29,193 nt of DNA from Bacillota bacterium (GTDB taxonomy: Bacteria > Bacillota > Clostridia > Christensenellales > CAG-138): NCBI GenBank assembly GCA_023390655.1, contig JAEWCL010000005.1, forward strand, positions 1 to 29,193. The letters run 5' to 3'. Shown in pieces: positions 16,104-24,500 of this stretch; positions within the stretch are counted from its first letter, which is position 1, and every line of letters begins with the position of its first letter. The translations under genes and the position numbers were made by a program. Below the pieces are notes generated by a model that did no database searches, was not told the DNA's origin, and saw only the letters and a program-made list of their open reading frames with translations.

Positions 16104-16511
16104 TCAAATGGCGCGCAGCCGATCCAGCAGCCTTTCAAACGGGCAAACCCAGCGCTCCACGCTGGGATGAAAGTAAAACGCACAGACGGATGGATGTGTT
16201 TCTCCATCCCCTGCCCGGAACTCATCCCCCGTTTCCGACCAAAGGATGATCCGCTTGTTTTGTGCTGTTGCAAGTGCTGCTCCAATCTCGCTGTGGGTTC
16301 CCTTTCCTCCCGGGAAAAGCACTACCACAAGCTCCGCGTCGATGACCGCCTGCAGTTCATTCCGGCAGACCTGCTGCATCCGCATGGCTCCTTCCCTGCG
16401 GATGTCCCCATGCGTTGTCCAATCGTATGTGCGGGTATGCCCTGAAAGCGCCTGTGCGGCAAATCCGACGCACTTTGTGTTTTCCAGACCGCTGGCAATA
16501 TAATAGTTCAT
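16104..16511 (-). CDS. Nucleoside 2-deoxyribosyltransferase-like protein
   Basis: A 135-residue protein of the nucleoside 2-deoxyribosyltransferase-like fold. It begins with a beta strand NYYIASGLEN, and the segment PGGKGTHSEIGAA (about residues 67-79) places E75 where the family has its catalytic glutamate. Such enzymes move or hydrolyse the glycosidic bond of deoxynucleosides or deoxynucleotides, but the substrate cannot be told from sequence; some relatives have only hydrolase activity. Its ATG overlaps the thymidine kinase stop by 4 bases (ATGA), and the operon upstream encodes a nucleoside transporter, supporting a salvage role. GGAG lies just before the start. Confidence 0.75.
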   Translation of the reverse strand: MNYYIASGLENTKCVGFAAQALSGHTRTYDWTTHGDIRREGAMRMQQVCRNELQAVIDAELVVVLFPGGKGTHSEIGAALATAQNKRIILWSETGDEFRAGDGETHPSVCAFYFHPSVERWVCPFERLLDRLRAI

Positions 16512-17101
16512 TTATGCTCCAAATCTTCTTTGCGCAAGCCTGGCCCGGGATCGCCCAGCGCCCAATGCTTGCGGCACAGGCCGATGTACTTATCGTTTGC
16601 GCCAAGCACAACCTGCTCGCCGACCTTTGTAATACCGCCTTTGCCGTCAAGGCGGGCATTGAACGTCGCTTTCCTTCCGCACCAGCAGATGGTCTTTACC
16701 TCTTCAATGGTGTCCGCCCACGCCATCAGCCATTGGCTGCCTGCAAAGAAATTGCCTTGAAAGTCCGCCCGCAGTCCATAGCAAATGACCGGAACGTCAT
16801 ATTCATCTACAATTTTTATGAGAAGCTCTACCTCCTGCTTGCTGAGAAACTGCGCCTCATCCACGATAAGGCAATCGTATTCATGCGCGCGCACAGCCGC
16901 GACATCCATCTCATGGAACAGGATACAGCTGCCCGTAAGGCCGCAACGCGAGGCGACCAGGTGCTCTCCATCCCGTTGGTCCACCGCCGGCTTTAAGAGG
17001 AGCGCTTTCTGTCCGCGTTCGCCATAGTTATGCTTGACCATCAGGGCGTTTGCGCTTTTGCTCGAGCCCATTGCCCCATACCTGTAGTACAGTTTTGCCA
17101 T
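16508..17101 (-). CDS. tdk: Thymidine kinase
   Basis: Phosphorylates thymidine (and deoxyuridine) with ATP, the first step of thymidine salvage. The 197-residue product is a type II kinase: P-loop GAMGSSKS at residues 9-16, Walker B CLIVDEAQF with D81-E82, and a structural zinc site formed by C139, C141, C176 and H179. The length matches bacterial family members. The ATG at 17099-17101 follows AGGGGGAAA. It starts 20 bases after the second permease gene and overlaps the next gene by ATGA, making it part of the nucleoside operon. Confidence 0.97.
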   Translation of the reverse strand: MAKLYYRYGAMGSSKSANALMVKHNYGERGQKALLLKPAVDQRDGEHLVASRCGLTGSCILFHEMDVAAVRAHEYDCLIVDEAQFLSKQEVELLIKIVDEYDVPVICYGLRADFQGNFFAGSQWLMAWADTIEEVKTICWCGRKATFNARLDGKGGITKVGEQVVLGANDKYIGLCRKHWALGDPGPGLRKEDLEHK

Positions 17102-17121
17102 ATGCTTCGTTTCCCCCTGCC

Positions 17122-18087
17122 CTAGCGGCTGCCCTTGTCATAAGGCTGACCGGAAGCGCGCGGCGCCTGTGAATTCTTTGAGGTAAACGCAAGCACGACG
17201 AGCGTAGCAATATAGGGAATCATTTTATAGATATAGCTGTTAATGCCAAGCTCCAGCAGCACCGGAATTCCGGAATATGAAGAGGAAATGGTCTTCATCA
17301 AGCCGAAGAACAGTGCGGCAAAGAGGATGCGCAGCGGCTTCCATTGTCCGAAAATCAGCACTGCAATTCCCAGGAAGCCGTAGCCGGCCACCGTAGCGTT
17401 AAAGTTAGTGGATGTGGGAACGACAAACACAAGCCCGCCCAGGCCTGCAAGCATGCCGGAGATCGTAACGCCCGCATAACGCATCCTGTACACGTTAACG
17501 CCCACGGAATCGGCCGCCTGCGGATGCTCGCCGCAAGCGCGCAGCCTCAGGCCAAACCGTGTTTTATAGAGCAGTATGATCGCGGCAATCAGGATGCCAA
17601 AGCCAATATACGTGGTGATAAAGGATTGCTTAAAGAGCATATCGCCCAGGATTGGGATCTTGCTCAATACGGGAACCTCCGCAATGCGGAACGTGTTTTT
17701 AAATGTGATCTGCTGTACGCCGTTTTCCTGAATCATGCGCGCAGCAAATACGGCAAACGCGGGCGCAAACATGTTGAGTGCCGTACCGCTAATGGTCTGG
17801 TCCGCTTTCATGTTGATTGCGGCATATGCATGCAGCAATGAGAACACGCCGCCCGAAATCGCGGCGATAAGAATGGCGCATAGGAGCAGGATCTGCCCGT
17901 CCATGATGCCCATGTTCTGCATGAAGTTGATAAACAGGATGCTCGAAAACCCGCCGACGATCATGATGCCCTCCAGCGCAATGTTTACAACGCCGCAGCG
18001 CTCACTGAAAAGGCCGCCCAAAGCAACAATCAACAGAGGGATGGAATACGTCATCATCTGCTGTATGAGGAAATACAGGGTATCCAT
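17122..18087 (-). CDS. nupQ: Nucleoside ABC transporter permease 2
   Basis: Second membrane subunit of a BMP-dependent ABC importer (BPD_transp_2 family). The 321-residue protein consists of about 8-9 hydrophobic helices, with the conserved ERCGVVNIALEGIM segment near residues 30-43 and RACGEHPQAADSVG (about 183-196). The size and order match NupQ of the Bacillus guanosine transporter, from which the symbol is borrowed; the actual nucleoside is unknown. Its ATG shares one base with the stop of the preceding permease gene. Confidence 0.92.
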   Translation of the reverse strand: MDTLYFLIQQMMTYSIPLLIVALGGLFSERCGVVNIALEGIMIVGGFSSILFINFMQNMGIMDGQILLLCAILIAAISGGVFSLLHAYAAINMKADQTISGTALNMFAPAFAVFAARMIQENGVQQITFKNTFRIAEVPVLSKIPILGDMLFKQSFITTYIGFGILIAAIILLYKTRFGLRLRACGEHPQAADSVGVNVYRMRYAGVTISGMLAGLGGLVFVVPTSTNFNATVAGYGFLGIAVLIFGQWKPLRILFAALFFGLMKTISSSYSGIPVLLELGINSYIYKMIPYIATLVVLAFTSKNSQAPRASGQPYDKGSR

Positions 18088-19268
18088 TATTCTTTACCCT
18101 CCTCTGCGGTTTTTTTCGCTTCAAAAGCTGCTTCACCGGGCACGCCGGTCTCAACAACATGAAGCACATCCCTGGCGCCGGTCACCCTTTTGACCAGCGT
18201 GCGCAACAGCAGCGCAAAGGCGCTGAAATAGATGATTGCCGCCGTGATAATATCGATGATTTCTACCGCGAAATCAAGCCGCTGCAAATATTCGCCACCC
18301 ATTGTGATGTAGGCGATAAACAGGGCCGAGAAAATAATGCCAAGCGGATTGTTGAGTCCCAGCAGAGCGACGGAAATGCCGTTGAACCCATCGCCAAGCA
18401 GCATGTCCACAACTTTATACCGCCGCCCGTTCGCGCCCGAAAGATATACAAGGCCGCCGCCAAGACCGGATAAAGCGCCCGCAATCACCATGGAAAGTAC
18501 AATATTTCTTTTTTCATTGATGCCCGCATATCTGCTCGCATGCCGGTTATATCCGCACGCTCTGAGCTCGTAGCCAAATGTCGTTTTATTGAGCACAATA
18601 TAGATCACGACCGCTACGGCTATAGCAATAAAGATGCCGATGTTTACTGTTGAACCGGGAAACAGCGTCTGCAGAAATCCTTTGGGAATCACTGCAGAGG
18701 CCGCCGTATTGCTTGAAAGGTTCATGGTGGAGTCAAACAGCGGAGGCGCACCCCTGAACACAGGCAGTTTCATCAGGAAGTTTACCGCGAACAGCCCGAT
18801 ATAGTTCATCATGATGGAAGAAATGACTTCGTTTACATTGAAGTACGCTTTAAAAAGGCCCGGAATCAGCGCCCACAGGCCTCCTGCAACTGCGGAGCCT
18901 ATCAGTGCCACGATCCAGTGCCAGGGGGCGGGCAAAAATGTCCATTTTACCCCAATGAGTATCGCGACAAAAGCGCCCACCGTGAACTGACCCGACGCGC
19001 CGATATTAAACAGACCTGTCTTGAACGCGAATCCCACCGAAAGGCCCGTCAAAATCATGGGGACGGCGTAATAGAATGTCTGCCCGATGCCCTTTGCGCC
19101 GCCTCCAAAGCCGCCCTCCGCTATGATGGCAAAGCCCTGCAGCGCTTCCTTTGGATTGCTGATCAGCATGATGAGGAAGCCGAATACCATACCCACAACA
19201 ATTGCGGCAACAGATGAGGCGGCGTTCGTGAAGCCTGCGCTTCGGACCAAACTCTTTACTCGTTTCAT
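18087..19268 (-). CDS. nupP: Nucleoside ABC transporter permease 1
   Basis: First membrane subunit of the same importer. The 393-residue protein has about 9-10 membrane helices and the family motifs GLFNIGASGQF (near residue 88-98) and LRACGYNRHASRYAGI, which form the coupling region with the ATPase. It is longer than its partner, as NupP is in Bacillus, with a Glu/Lys-rich C-terminal tail. Its ATG overlaps the ATPase stop by 4 bases (ATGA), so subunit synthesis is probably coupled. The symbol is given by family and gene order. Confidence 0.92.
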   Translation of the reverse strand: MKRVKSLVRSAGFTNAASSVAAIVVGMVFGFLIMLISNPKEALQGFAIIAEGGFGGGAKGIGQTFYYAVPMILTGLSVGFAFKTGLFNIGASGQFTVGAFVAILIGVKWTFLPAPWHWIVALIGSAVAGGLWALIPGLFKAYFNVNEVISSIMMNYIGLFAVNFLMKLPVFRGAPPLFDSTMNLSSNTAASAVIPKGFLQTLFPGSTVNIGIFIAIAVAVVIYIVLNKTTFGYELRACGYNRHASRYAGINEKRNIVLSMVIAGALSGLGGGLVYLSGANGRRYKVVDMLLGDGFNGISVALLGLNNPLGIIFSALFIAYITMGGEYLQRLDFAVEIIDIITAAIIYFSAFALLLRTLVKRVTGARDVLHVVETGVPGEAAFEAKKTAEEGKE

Positions 19269-20794
19269 TGCGCCTGCCTCCTTTTGGAGCCCGCCATATA
19301 CAGCCCCAGCTCCTGCACGGTAATTTCTTTGGGATCAAATTCACCCACGATCGCGCCTTCGTAAATGACAAGAATACGGTCGCTGACATTCATGACCTCG
19401 TCCAGCTCCAGGGAAACCAGCAGCACCGCTTTGCCCTGATCGCGCTGGGAAAGCAGCTGCTTGTGGATATACTCAATCGCGCCCACATCCAAGCCCCTTG
19501 TAGGCTGTACAGCGATCAGGATTTCCGGATCGTACTCGATCTCACGCGCGACAATCGCTTTTTGCTGGTTGCCGCCGCTCATGCTGCGCGCAAGCGTGAT
19601 GGGCCCCTGTCCGCTTCTGATATCAAAGCGCTTGATGAGCGTTTGCGCATAAGCGCGCGTCTTCTTAAACTTGCGGAACCCGCCCCGCTGAAATTCCGGC
19701 ATAAAGTATTTTTTCAGCGCCAGATTGTCTTCGAGCGTATAATCCAGCACCAACCCATGCTTATGCCTGTCTTCGGGAATATGGGCCATGCCAAGCAGGT
19801 TTCTTGCGCGTATGGACTTATGCGTGATGTCCTTGCCGTTTAAGAGGATGGTCCCGCTTTCCAGCGGCATCAAGCCGGTCAACGCCTGTACCAGTTCGCT
19901 TTGCCCGTTGCCGTCGATGCCTGCAATGCAGACGATTTCTCCTTTGCGGACGTCAAAGGAAACATCGTTCACAGACTTCTTAGTGTGTTGACGGGAAGAA
20001 ACCGTCAAATTCCGAACTTCAAATGCAGGCGCGCCGATTTCGGACTCTGCTTTTTCCACCTCCAGCATCACCTTGCGGCCCACCATCATTTCGGACATTT
20101 CTTCTTTTGTTGTTCCTGCGACGTCGATGGTGCCGATATACTTGCCTTTGCGCAGCACCGTGCACCGGTCCGCAACGGCTTTGATTTCATTCAATTTATG
20201 GGTAATGAAGAGTATGGATTTGCCTTCCTGTGTGAGGCCGCGCATGATCTTCATCAACTCGTCGATCTCCTGCGGGGTCAGCACAGCCGTCGGCTCGTCA
20301 AAGATCAATATTTCATTTTCACGGTAGAGCATCTTTAAAATTTCCACGCGCTGCTGCATGCCTACGGTGATATCCTCCACCAGCGCGTCCGGATCTACCT
20401 TCAATCCGTAACGCTCGGAAAGTGCAACAACTTTTTTCCGGGCTTCATGCATTTTTAGGAAGCCGTTCTTTGTTGTCTCCACACCGAGGATAATATTCTG
20501 CAGTACCGTAAAATTATGAACGAGCTTAAAGTGCTGGTGCACCATGCCGATGCCAAGCACGTTTGCGTCATTGGGGTTTTGGATTTTGACTTCTTCCCCA
20601 TTTTTTTTGATTGTCCCGCCTTCTGGCTGATACAGGCCGAACAATACGCTCATCAAAGTGGATTTCCCTGCGCCGTTTTCGCCAAGCAGCGCGTGGATTT
20701 CCCCTTTTTTTAACTGTAGCGTAATATCATCGTTTGCTATGATTCCCGGGAACGTTTTTGTAATGTGGAGCATCTCGATCACGTAGCCGCTCAT
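19265..20794 (-). CDS. nupO: Nucleoside ABC transporter ATP-binding protein (tandem NBDs)
   Basis: A 509-residue ATPase with two nucleotide-binding domains, as in sugar and BMP-type nucleoside importers. Domain 1 has Walker A GENGAGKST (38-46), signature VGMQQRVEIL and Walker B ILIFDEPTAVLTPQE. Domain 2 has the usual degenerate Walker A (GIDGNGQSEL), signature SGGNQQK and a Walker B lacking the catalytic glutamate (AVQPTRGLDVG), so only the first site should hydrolyse ATP efficiently. The start at 20794 is supported by AGGAG 8 bases upstream; an in-frame ATG seven codons earlier has none. Confidence 0.95.
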   Translation of the reverse strand: MSGYVIEMLHITKTFPGIIANDDITLQLKKGEIHALLGENGAGKSTLMSVLFGLYQPEGGTIKKNGEEVKIQNPNDANVLGIGMVHQHFKLVHNFTVLQNIILGVETTKNGFLKMHEARKKVVALSERYGLKVDPDALVEDITVGMQQRVEILKMLYRENEILIFDEPTAVLTPQEIDELMKIMRGLTQEGKSILFITHKLNEIKAVADRCTVLRKGKYIGTIDVAGTTKEEMSEMMVGRKVMLEVEKAESEIGAPAFEVRNLTVSSRQHTKKSVNDVSFDVRKGEIVCIAGIDGNGQSELVQALTGLMPLESGTILLNGKDITHKSIRARNLLGMAHIPEDRHKHGLVLDYTLEDNLALKKYFMPEFQRGGFRKFKKTRAYAQTLIKRFDIRSGQGPITLARSMSGGNQQKAIVAREIEYDPEILIAVQPTRGLDVGAIEYIHKQLLSQRDQGKAVLLVSLELDEVMNVSDRILVIYEGAIVGEFDPKEITVQELGLYMAGSKRRQAQ

Positions 20795-20833
20795 GCCGTC
20801 ACTCCTACTCTGCATATGTAGTTAAGTACCTCT

Positions 20834-20851
20834 TATTTGTAAAAACAAATA
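20834..20851. promoter_or_regulatory. Inverted repeat in the leader of the transporter ATPase gene
   Basis: TATTTGT-AAAA-ACAAATA is a perfect 7-bp inverted repeat, about 10-25 bases downstream of the candidate internal promoter. It could be a repressor operator or a weak hairpin; nothing in the sequence decides. Confidence 0.35.
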
Positions 20852-20865
20852 CGCGATATGTCTTA

Positions 20866-20871
20866 ATTATA
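20866..20871 (-). promoter_or_regulatory. Candidate internal promoter -10 before the transporter ATPase gene
   Basis: A perfect TATAAT on the minus strand lies between the lipoprotein terminator and the ATPase gene. The -35 region (TTTATT at 17 bases) is poor. It may allow the membrane and salvage genes to be expressed apart from the lipoprotein. Confidence 0.4.
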
Positions 20872-20915
20872 CTGGAAGCTGCACAAAGAATAAACAAAAA
20901 GAATCAGGTTCTCTT

Positions 20916-20952
20916 AAAAAAAGAGGCAGGCAGATTTTAGCCTGCCTGCCTC
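20916..20952 (-). terminator. Terminator after the BMP lipoprotein gene
   Basis: On the minus strand an 11-bp stem (GAGGCAGGCAG with CTGCCTGCCTC; 20942-20952 with 20923-20933) and an 8-base loop are followed by seven T. It lies 17 bases past the lipoprotein stop and inside the transporter operon, a usual way to make the binding protein in excess over the membrane parts. Confidence 0.92.
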
Positions 20953-20968
20953 CTGCAGTCAAAAATGG

Positions 20969-22123
20969 TTATTCAACAACCGTAACCTTGACACTGGGAA
21001 GATCGAGCTTGTCGGCGGTTTCCGCAGTCTTATCCGTGACGATGGTGATTTCCTTGTTCGCGATCTTCTGGAACAGGGCGTCATAGTCCGCCTGTGCGAA
21101 GGTGTTGAACTTGGACGCAGCCATCGGCAGGCCGACGGAGTCGTTGGAAGCATCCAGGATAATGCCCTGGCCGCCGGGATACGCGCCGTCATAGTACTGC
21201 TTGATGAGCATCTCAACGCCCGGCGCCAGAGACTTCATAGCAGAGGTGATAACGGTATCGGATTCGCCGGACTGATCAACGTCAACGCCGATGCTCTTAG
21301 CGCCGGCAGCTTCCGCAGCCGCGAACACGGAGAAGCCAACAGCGCCGCCGCAGGCAAAGATCACTTCGGTGCCATTGTTATACCAGGAAGCGGCGAGGTT
21401 CTGCGCTTCGGGGGTAGCATCAAAGCCGCCGGTGTAGTGGTACATGAGTTCCACGTTTACGCCCAGTTCCTTTGCAGCGTCATTTGCGCCCTGCGCAAAG
21501 CCGTAGCCATAACGAACAACCGCGGGAACCGCCATGCCGCCCATGAAGCCGAGCTTCTTGTAGCCGTCTTTCACAGCAGCATAGCCGGCAAGATAACCGG
21601 ATTCCTGCTCAGCATAGGTAACGCCAACGGTGTTGGGGCCTGTCTTATAGGTGGGTGCGCCGGTAGACCAATCGCCATCATTGGGGGAACCGTCAAGCAG
21701 GATGAAGGCGACTTCGGGATACTGGTCCTGCGCGATGAAGATCGGGGTTTCGAACAGGAAGCCCGGGGTCACGATGACCTTCGCGCCGTTTTTGACAGCC
21801 AACTCGATCTGGGCAAGATACGCGTCATTGGACTGTTCGGTGGGCTGATAGTATTTGTAGGTCTTGCCGTTCGCTTTCGCATAGGCTTCTACGCCTTCCC
21901 ATGCACCCTGGTTGAACGACTTGTCGTCAATGGTGCCGATGTCCGTGATCAACGCAACTTCAAAGCCCGTTGCCGCGGGTTCGGGCGTCGCTTCCGGGGC
22001 CGCAGAGGGAGCTTCCGTCGCCGCCGGCGCGGGGGTCGGCGTTGCGGGCTGCTCTGCCGGTGTGCACGCGACAGCGCCAACAACCATCAGGAGCGCCAGG
22101 AGCAAGGCAAATACTTTCTTCAT
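20969..22123 (-). CDS. nupN: BMP-family nucleoside-binding lipoprotein
   Basis: Extracellular substrate-binding lipoprotein of the importer. From the ATG at 22123 (AAGGAGGAG just upstream) it has 384 residues. The signal peptide MKKVFALLLALLMVVGAVAC ends at a lipobox cysteine (C20), followed by a Pro/Ala/Glu/Thr-rich linker to about residue 52. The BMP domain follows, with TDIGTIDDKSFNQGAWEG near residues 60-77, the family signature of BmpA/PnrA/NupN. Relatives bind purine or other nucleosides; specificity here is unknown. The adjacent thymidine kinase makes pyrimidine deoxynucleosides worth testing. The -3 lipobox residue is Ala rather than the common Leu. Confidence 0.94.
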   Translation of the reverse strand: MKKVFALLLALLMVVGAVACTPAEQPATPTPAPAATEAPSAAPEATPEPAATGFEVALITDIGTIDDKSFNQGAWEGVEAYAKANGKTYKYYQPTEQSNDAYLAQIELAVKNGAKVIVTPGFLFETPIFIAQDQYPEVAFILLDGSPNDGDWSTGAPTYKTGPNTVGVTYAEQESGYLAGYAAVKDGYKKLGFMGGMAVPAVVRYGYGFAQGANDAAKELGVNVELMYHYTGGFDATPEAQNLAASWYNNGTEVIFACGGAVGFSVFAAAEAAGAKSIGVDVDQSGESDTVITSAMKSLAPGVEMLIKQYYDGAYPGGQGIILDASNDSVGLPMAASKFNTFAQADYDALFQKIANKEITIVTDKTAETADKLDLPSVKVTVVE

Positions 22124-22144
22124 TCTGGATTTCTCCTCCTTCAA

Positions 22145-22502
22145 ATTTGTATTACCGAATATGCATCATATATTTTTGTATATATAACGCACAACCTATT
22201 TTAGCAAATCTGTATCGAAAATGAAAGAGGGTAACGAAAAATGCGCACCCAATATGAGGCGATTTATCCATCATACGGCATAATATATGGATTTTTGCAG
22301 AATATCAGCCTGTCCGCTGCCGCAACTGCCTGCAAAAAAGCGGCATGCAGGCGTCAGGCCTTCGCTTAAATAGAGCACTGCGCCTTTATGTGATTGCCCT
22401 TCAAAGACCGCTTTCCTCTGTTGCGGCAACGCGGCAGCAGAGTTCCCGGCCTTGCTTTCAACCGCCCAAAACCTTACTGCTTCCCCTATCTTGCTGAAAG
22501 AA
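22145..22502. other. Intergenic region upstream of the nucleoside operon
   Basis: This 358-base stretch holds the leader and promoter of the lipoprotein gene on its left side. On the right it contains the 3' flank of the acetyltransferase gene, where GCCTGCA (22328-22334) and TGCAGGC (22346-22352) form an inverted repeat and an imperfect stem precedes T6 on the minus strand, at best a weak terminator. I looked for a purine riboswitch core and did not find one. No convincing gene is present. Confidence 0.5.
22198..22206 (-). promoter_or_regulatory. Extended -10 promoter of the nucleoside operon
   Basis: The minus strand reads TG-C-TAAAAT (hexamer at 22198-22203), an extended -10 element with a poor -35. 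Transcription would start near 22191, giving a leader of about 68 bases before the lipoprotein ATG. Confidence 0.5.
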
Positions 22503-23048
22503 TTACTCGCGGATGCGCCCCATTAATATGGTTGCATAATACATGCCGTCCGAAAGCAGCCTGTCCTGTTGCAGCACGCCTTCCACTGCAAATCCAAACC
22601 GTTCATACAGCGCAATAGCATTTGTATTGGTCTCCAGTGCGCTCAGCATCATTTTTTTGACGCCGGTTGCATCCGCCCAGTTGACAGACTGCTGCAAAAG
22701 CGCTTTTCCGATGCCGTATCCCCAGCAGGCTCGGCGTACGCATACGCCAAACTCCACCCGATGGGAAAACCGTTTGAGCGTGCTTCCCTGGCATCTGCTA
22801 AAGCCAACTAGGTTCTGTTCCGCTTCCGCAACCAAAAACAGATTGTGGGAAAGCGCCGCATCCTCCCGGATCAGCTGCGCAAACGCGGCTTCATCCAGAT
22901 ATGCTTCGCCCTGCTCGCGGTCCATGTTCTCCGTTTCTCCGTCAATGAGCAGCCGCAGCTCGCTCAACGCCTGCGCATCAGCGGGAACCGCCGGGCGGAT
23001 GGTATAAAAAAGGCCGTTTGTTTCATACTTCCTTGGCTCTACAAGCAT
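22503..23048 (-). CDS. GNAT-family N-acetyltransferase
   Basis: A 181-residue GCN5-related acetyltransferase. The acetyl-CoA binding loop is RRACWGYGIGK (residues 105-115), preceded by the strand HRVEFGVCV and followed by the helix ALLQQSVNWA. The C-terminal motif ETNTNAIALYERFGF is the standard motif B that faces the acceptor. The acceptor cannot be predicted. It begins 13 bases after the stop of the cysteine desulfidase gene, so they are probably one transcript. The ribosome binding site is weak (TTGGGA), so the ATG start is less sure. Confidence 0.9.
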   Translation of the reverse strand: MLVEPRKYETNGLFYTIRPAVPADAQALSELRLLIDGETENMDREQGEAYLDEAAFAQLIREDAALSHNLFLVAEAEQNLVGFSRCQGSTLKRFSHRVEFGVCVRRACWGYGIGKALLQQSVNWADATGVKKMMLSALETNTNAIALYERFGFAVEGVLQQDRLLSDGMYYATILMGRIRE

Positions 23049-23061
23049 ACTGTTGTCCCAA

Positions 23062-24333
23062 TCAGCACTCGAGCATGATCTCTAGAATCTGCGCGTCCGT
23101 TTCCTTCATGCCGTCGCGCGCCATCCTCCCTACGGAAGAAATGGTATCCTCCACGTCGGTCTTGACCAGGCCGTCCCCCGGAAGATAGGCTCTATTGTGC
23201 ATAGCAAGAAGATGCGCCATAATGGCTGCGTCTAGGCTCGCCGCGACCTTGATGCCGCAGGAGGGCTTTGCGCCATCGCACACGATGCCTGAAACATTGG
23301 CAAGCGTATTGGTGATGGTCATCTTCACCTGCTCCAATGTGCCGCCTGCCAGATAAGTAATGGCGGCGCCGCTTGCGCAGGATGCGCTGACCACCCCGCA
23401 AAACGCGGAGAGCCTTCCAATAAATGTCTTTTGATGGATGGTCAACAGGTTGGAGAGCACAAGCGCGCGCAAAAGCCGATCATATGCGATGCCGTTTTCT
23501 TCGGCATATACAATGACCGGCACGGAAGATGCAATCCCCTGATTGCCGCTGCCGGAGTTGGTGATAACCGGCAACTCGCAGCCGCCCATACGCGCCTCGG
23601 AAGCCGCGGCGGTATATGCTTTCATTTTATTAAATACGCTGTCTTTTCCGGAATACAAGAGTGTATTCCCGATGTCCACGCCGTACCTGCCGTTCAAGCC
23701 TTCCCTGGCAATGGCCATGTTGTTTGCAATCTGCTGTTCCAAAAGAGGCTTAACGCCCGCAAGCGACACGGTATTCGCATACGCAAGGATATCCGCAACG
23801 TTGAGCACGCTCCGGTCGGTAAGCGCAGCCATGTGCTGCGCCGTCTCTGTTTGCGTATAAACTGCCTGTCCGTTTTTTATGATTGCAACAATATTGGTGT
23901 GAAAATCCTGCACTTCAACCGTAACGGTATCCCGTCCCGTGAGCGCTTCTACAAGAATATGGAGGGTCCTCCCGGTAGTAAGTGGAAGCACCCGGCAAAT
24001 ATTTTCCTGCAGCAATTGGGCGATCTTTTGCCTGTGCGTTTCTTGCAGGCAGGAAAGCACTTCCATGCCGTAAGCGGCGTTTCCGCCGACAGCGCCTGCT
24101 AAAGCGCTCACCTCAATTCCCTTCAATCCGCCCGTATTGGGAACAACGACGCTTTTTACATTTTTGATGATATTGCCGCTGCAGAATACGCTGATTTGTT
24201 TCGGAAACGCACCCAGCACTTCTCTTGCCTTTGCCGCTGCATAGGCAATGGCAATAGGCTCCGTGCATCCAAGTGCGGGAACAAGCTCCTCTTTGAGTAT
24301 AGCAAGGTACATCTTACAGCTAGAGTCGTCCAT
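23062..24333 (-). CDS. L-cysteine desulfidase family protein (CyuA/CdsB, UPF0597)
   Basis: A 423-residue member of the serine dehydratase alpha-like family (UPF0597) that includes the oxygen-sensitive Fe-S L-cysteine desulfidases, which split cysteine to sulfide, ammonia and pyruvate. The N-terminal motif ALGCTEPIA (residues 20-28, C23) and later cysteines in SASCASGAA (about 318) and VCDGAKPSCG (about 346-352) match the cluster-binding residues of the family. Some relatives may act on serine or other substrates. Of the two adjacent ATG codons the second is better spaced from GGGGGAG. A promoter with a perfect TATAAT lies upstream, and a GNAT gene follows. Confidence 0.88.
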   Translation of the reverse strand: MDDSSCKMYLAILKEELVPALGCTEPIAIAYAAAKAREVLGAFPKQISVFCSGNIIKNVKSVVVPNTGGLKGIEVSALAGAVGGNAAYGMEVLSCLQETHRQKIAQLLQENICRVLPLTTGRTLHILVEALTGRDTVTVEVQDFHTNIVAIIKNGQAVYTQTETAQHMAALTDRSVLNVADILAYANTVSLAGVKPLLEQQIANNMAIAREGLNGRYGVDIGNTLLYSGKDSVFNKMKAYTAAASEARMGGCELPVITNSGSGNQGIASSVPVIVYAEENGIAYDRLLRALVLSNLLTIHQKTFIGRLSAFCGVVSASCASGAAITYLAGGTLEQVKMTITNTLANVSGIVCDGAKPSCGIKVAASLDAAIMAHLLAMHNRAYLPGDGLVKTDVEDTISSVGRMARDGMKETDAQILEIMLEC

Positions 24334-24401
24334 CATTCTCCCCCAAATTCATCCGGCCAGCTCAACCGTTGCATTGTTGAAACATGGGTTACTTTAAAGC
24401 C

Positions 24402-24430
24402 ATTATAGCACGCCGCCCGGCTTCCGTTAA
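24402..24430 (-). promoter_or_regulatory. Promoter of the cysteine desulfidase gene
   Basis: The minus strand has TTAACG (24425-24430), a 17-base spacer and a perfect TATAAT (24402-24407). The start point would be near 24395, with a leader of about 60 bases. Confidence 0.7.
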
Positions 24431-24500
24431 AACCTTCCTTTTGGACGTTATTTGCGTATTTTACAGGGTAAGACTAATCTGTACAAGAAAGGTGGTCTGT

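Noticed and set aside
16415..16996. Plus-strand frame across tdk
   Set aside because: The minus strand carries a complete thymidine kinase with P-loop and zinc ligands; the plus frame has no motifs.
22124..22205. Purine or 2'-deoxyguanosine riboswitch before the BMP lipoprotein gene
   Set aside because: The leader is only about 68 bases, AT-rich, and lacks the conserved three-way junction and loop sequences.
22394..22618. Plus-strand frame before the acetyltransferase gene
   Set aside because: Overlaps the end of a clear GNAT gene, has no good ribosome binding site and no motif.
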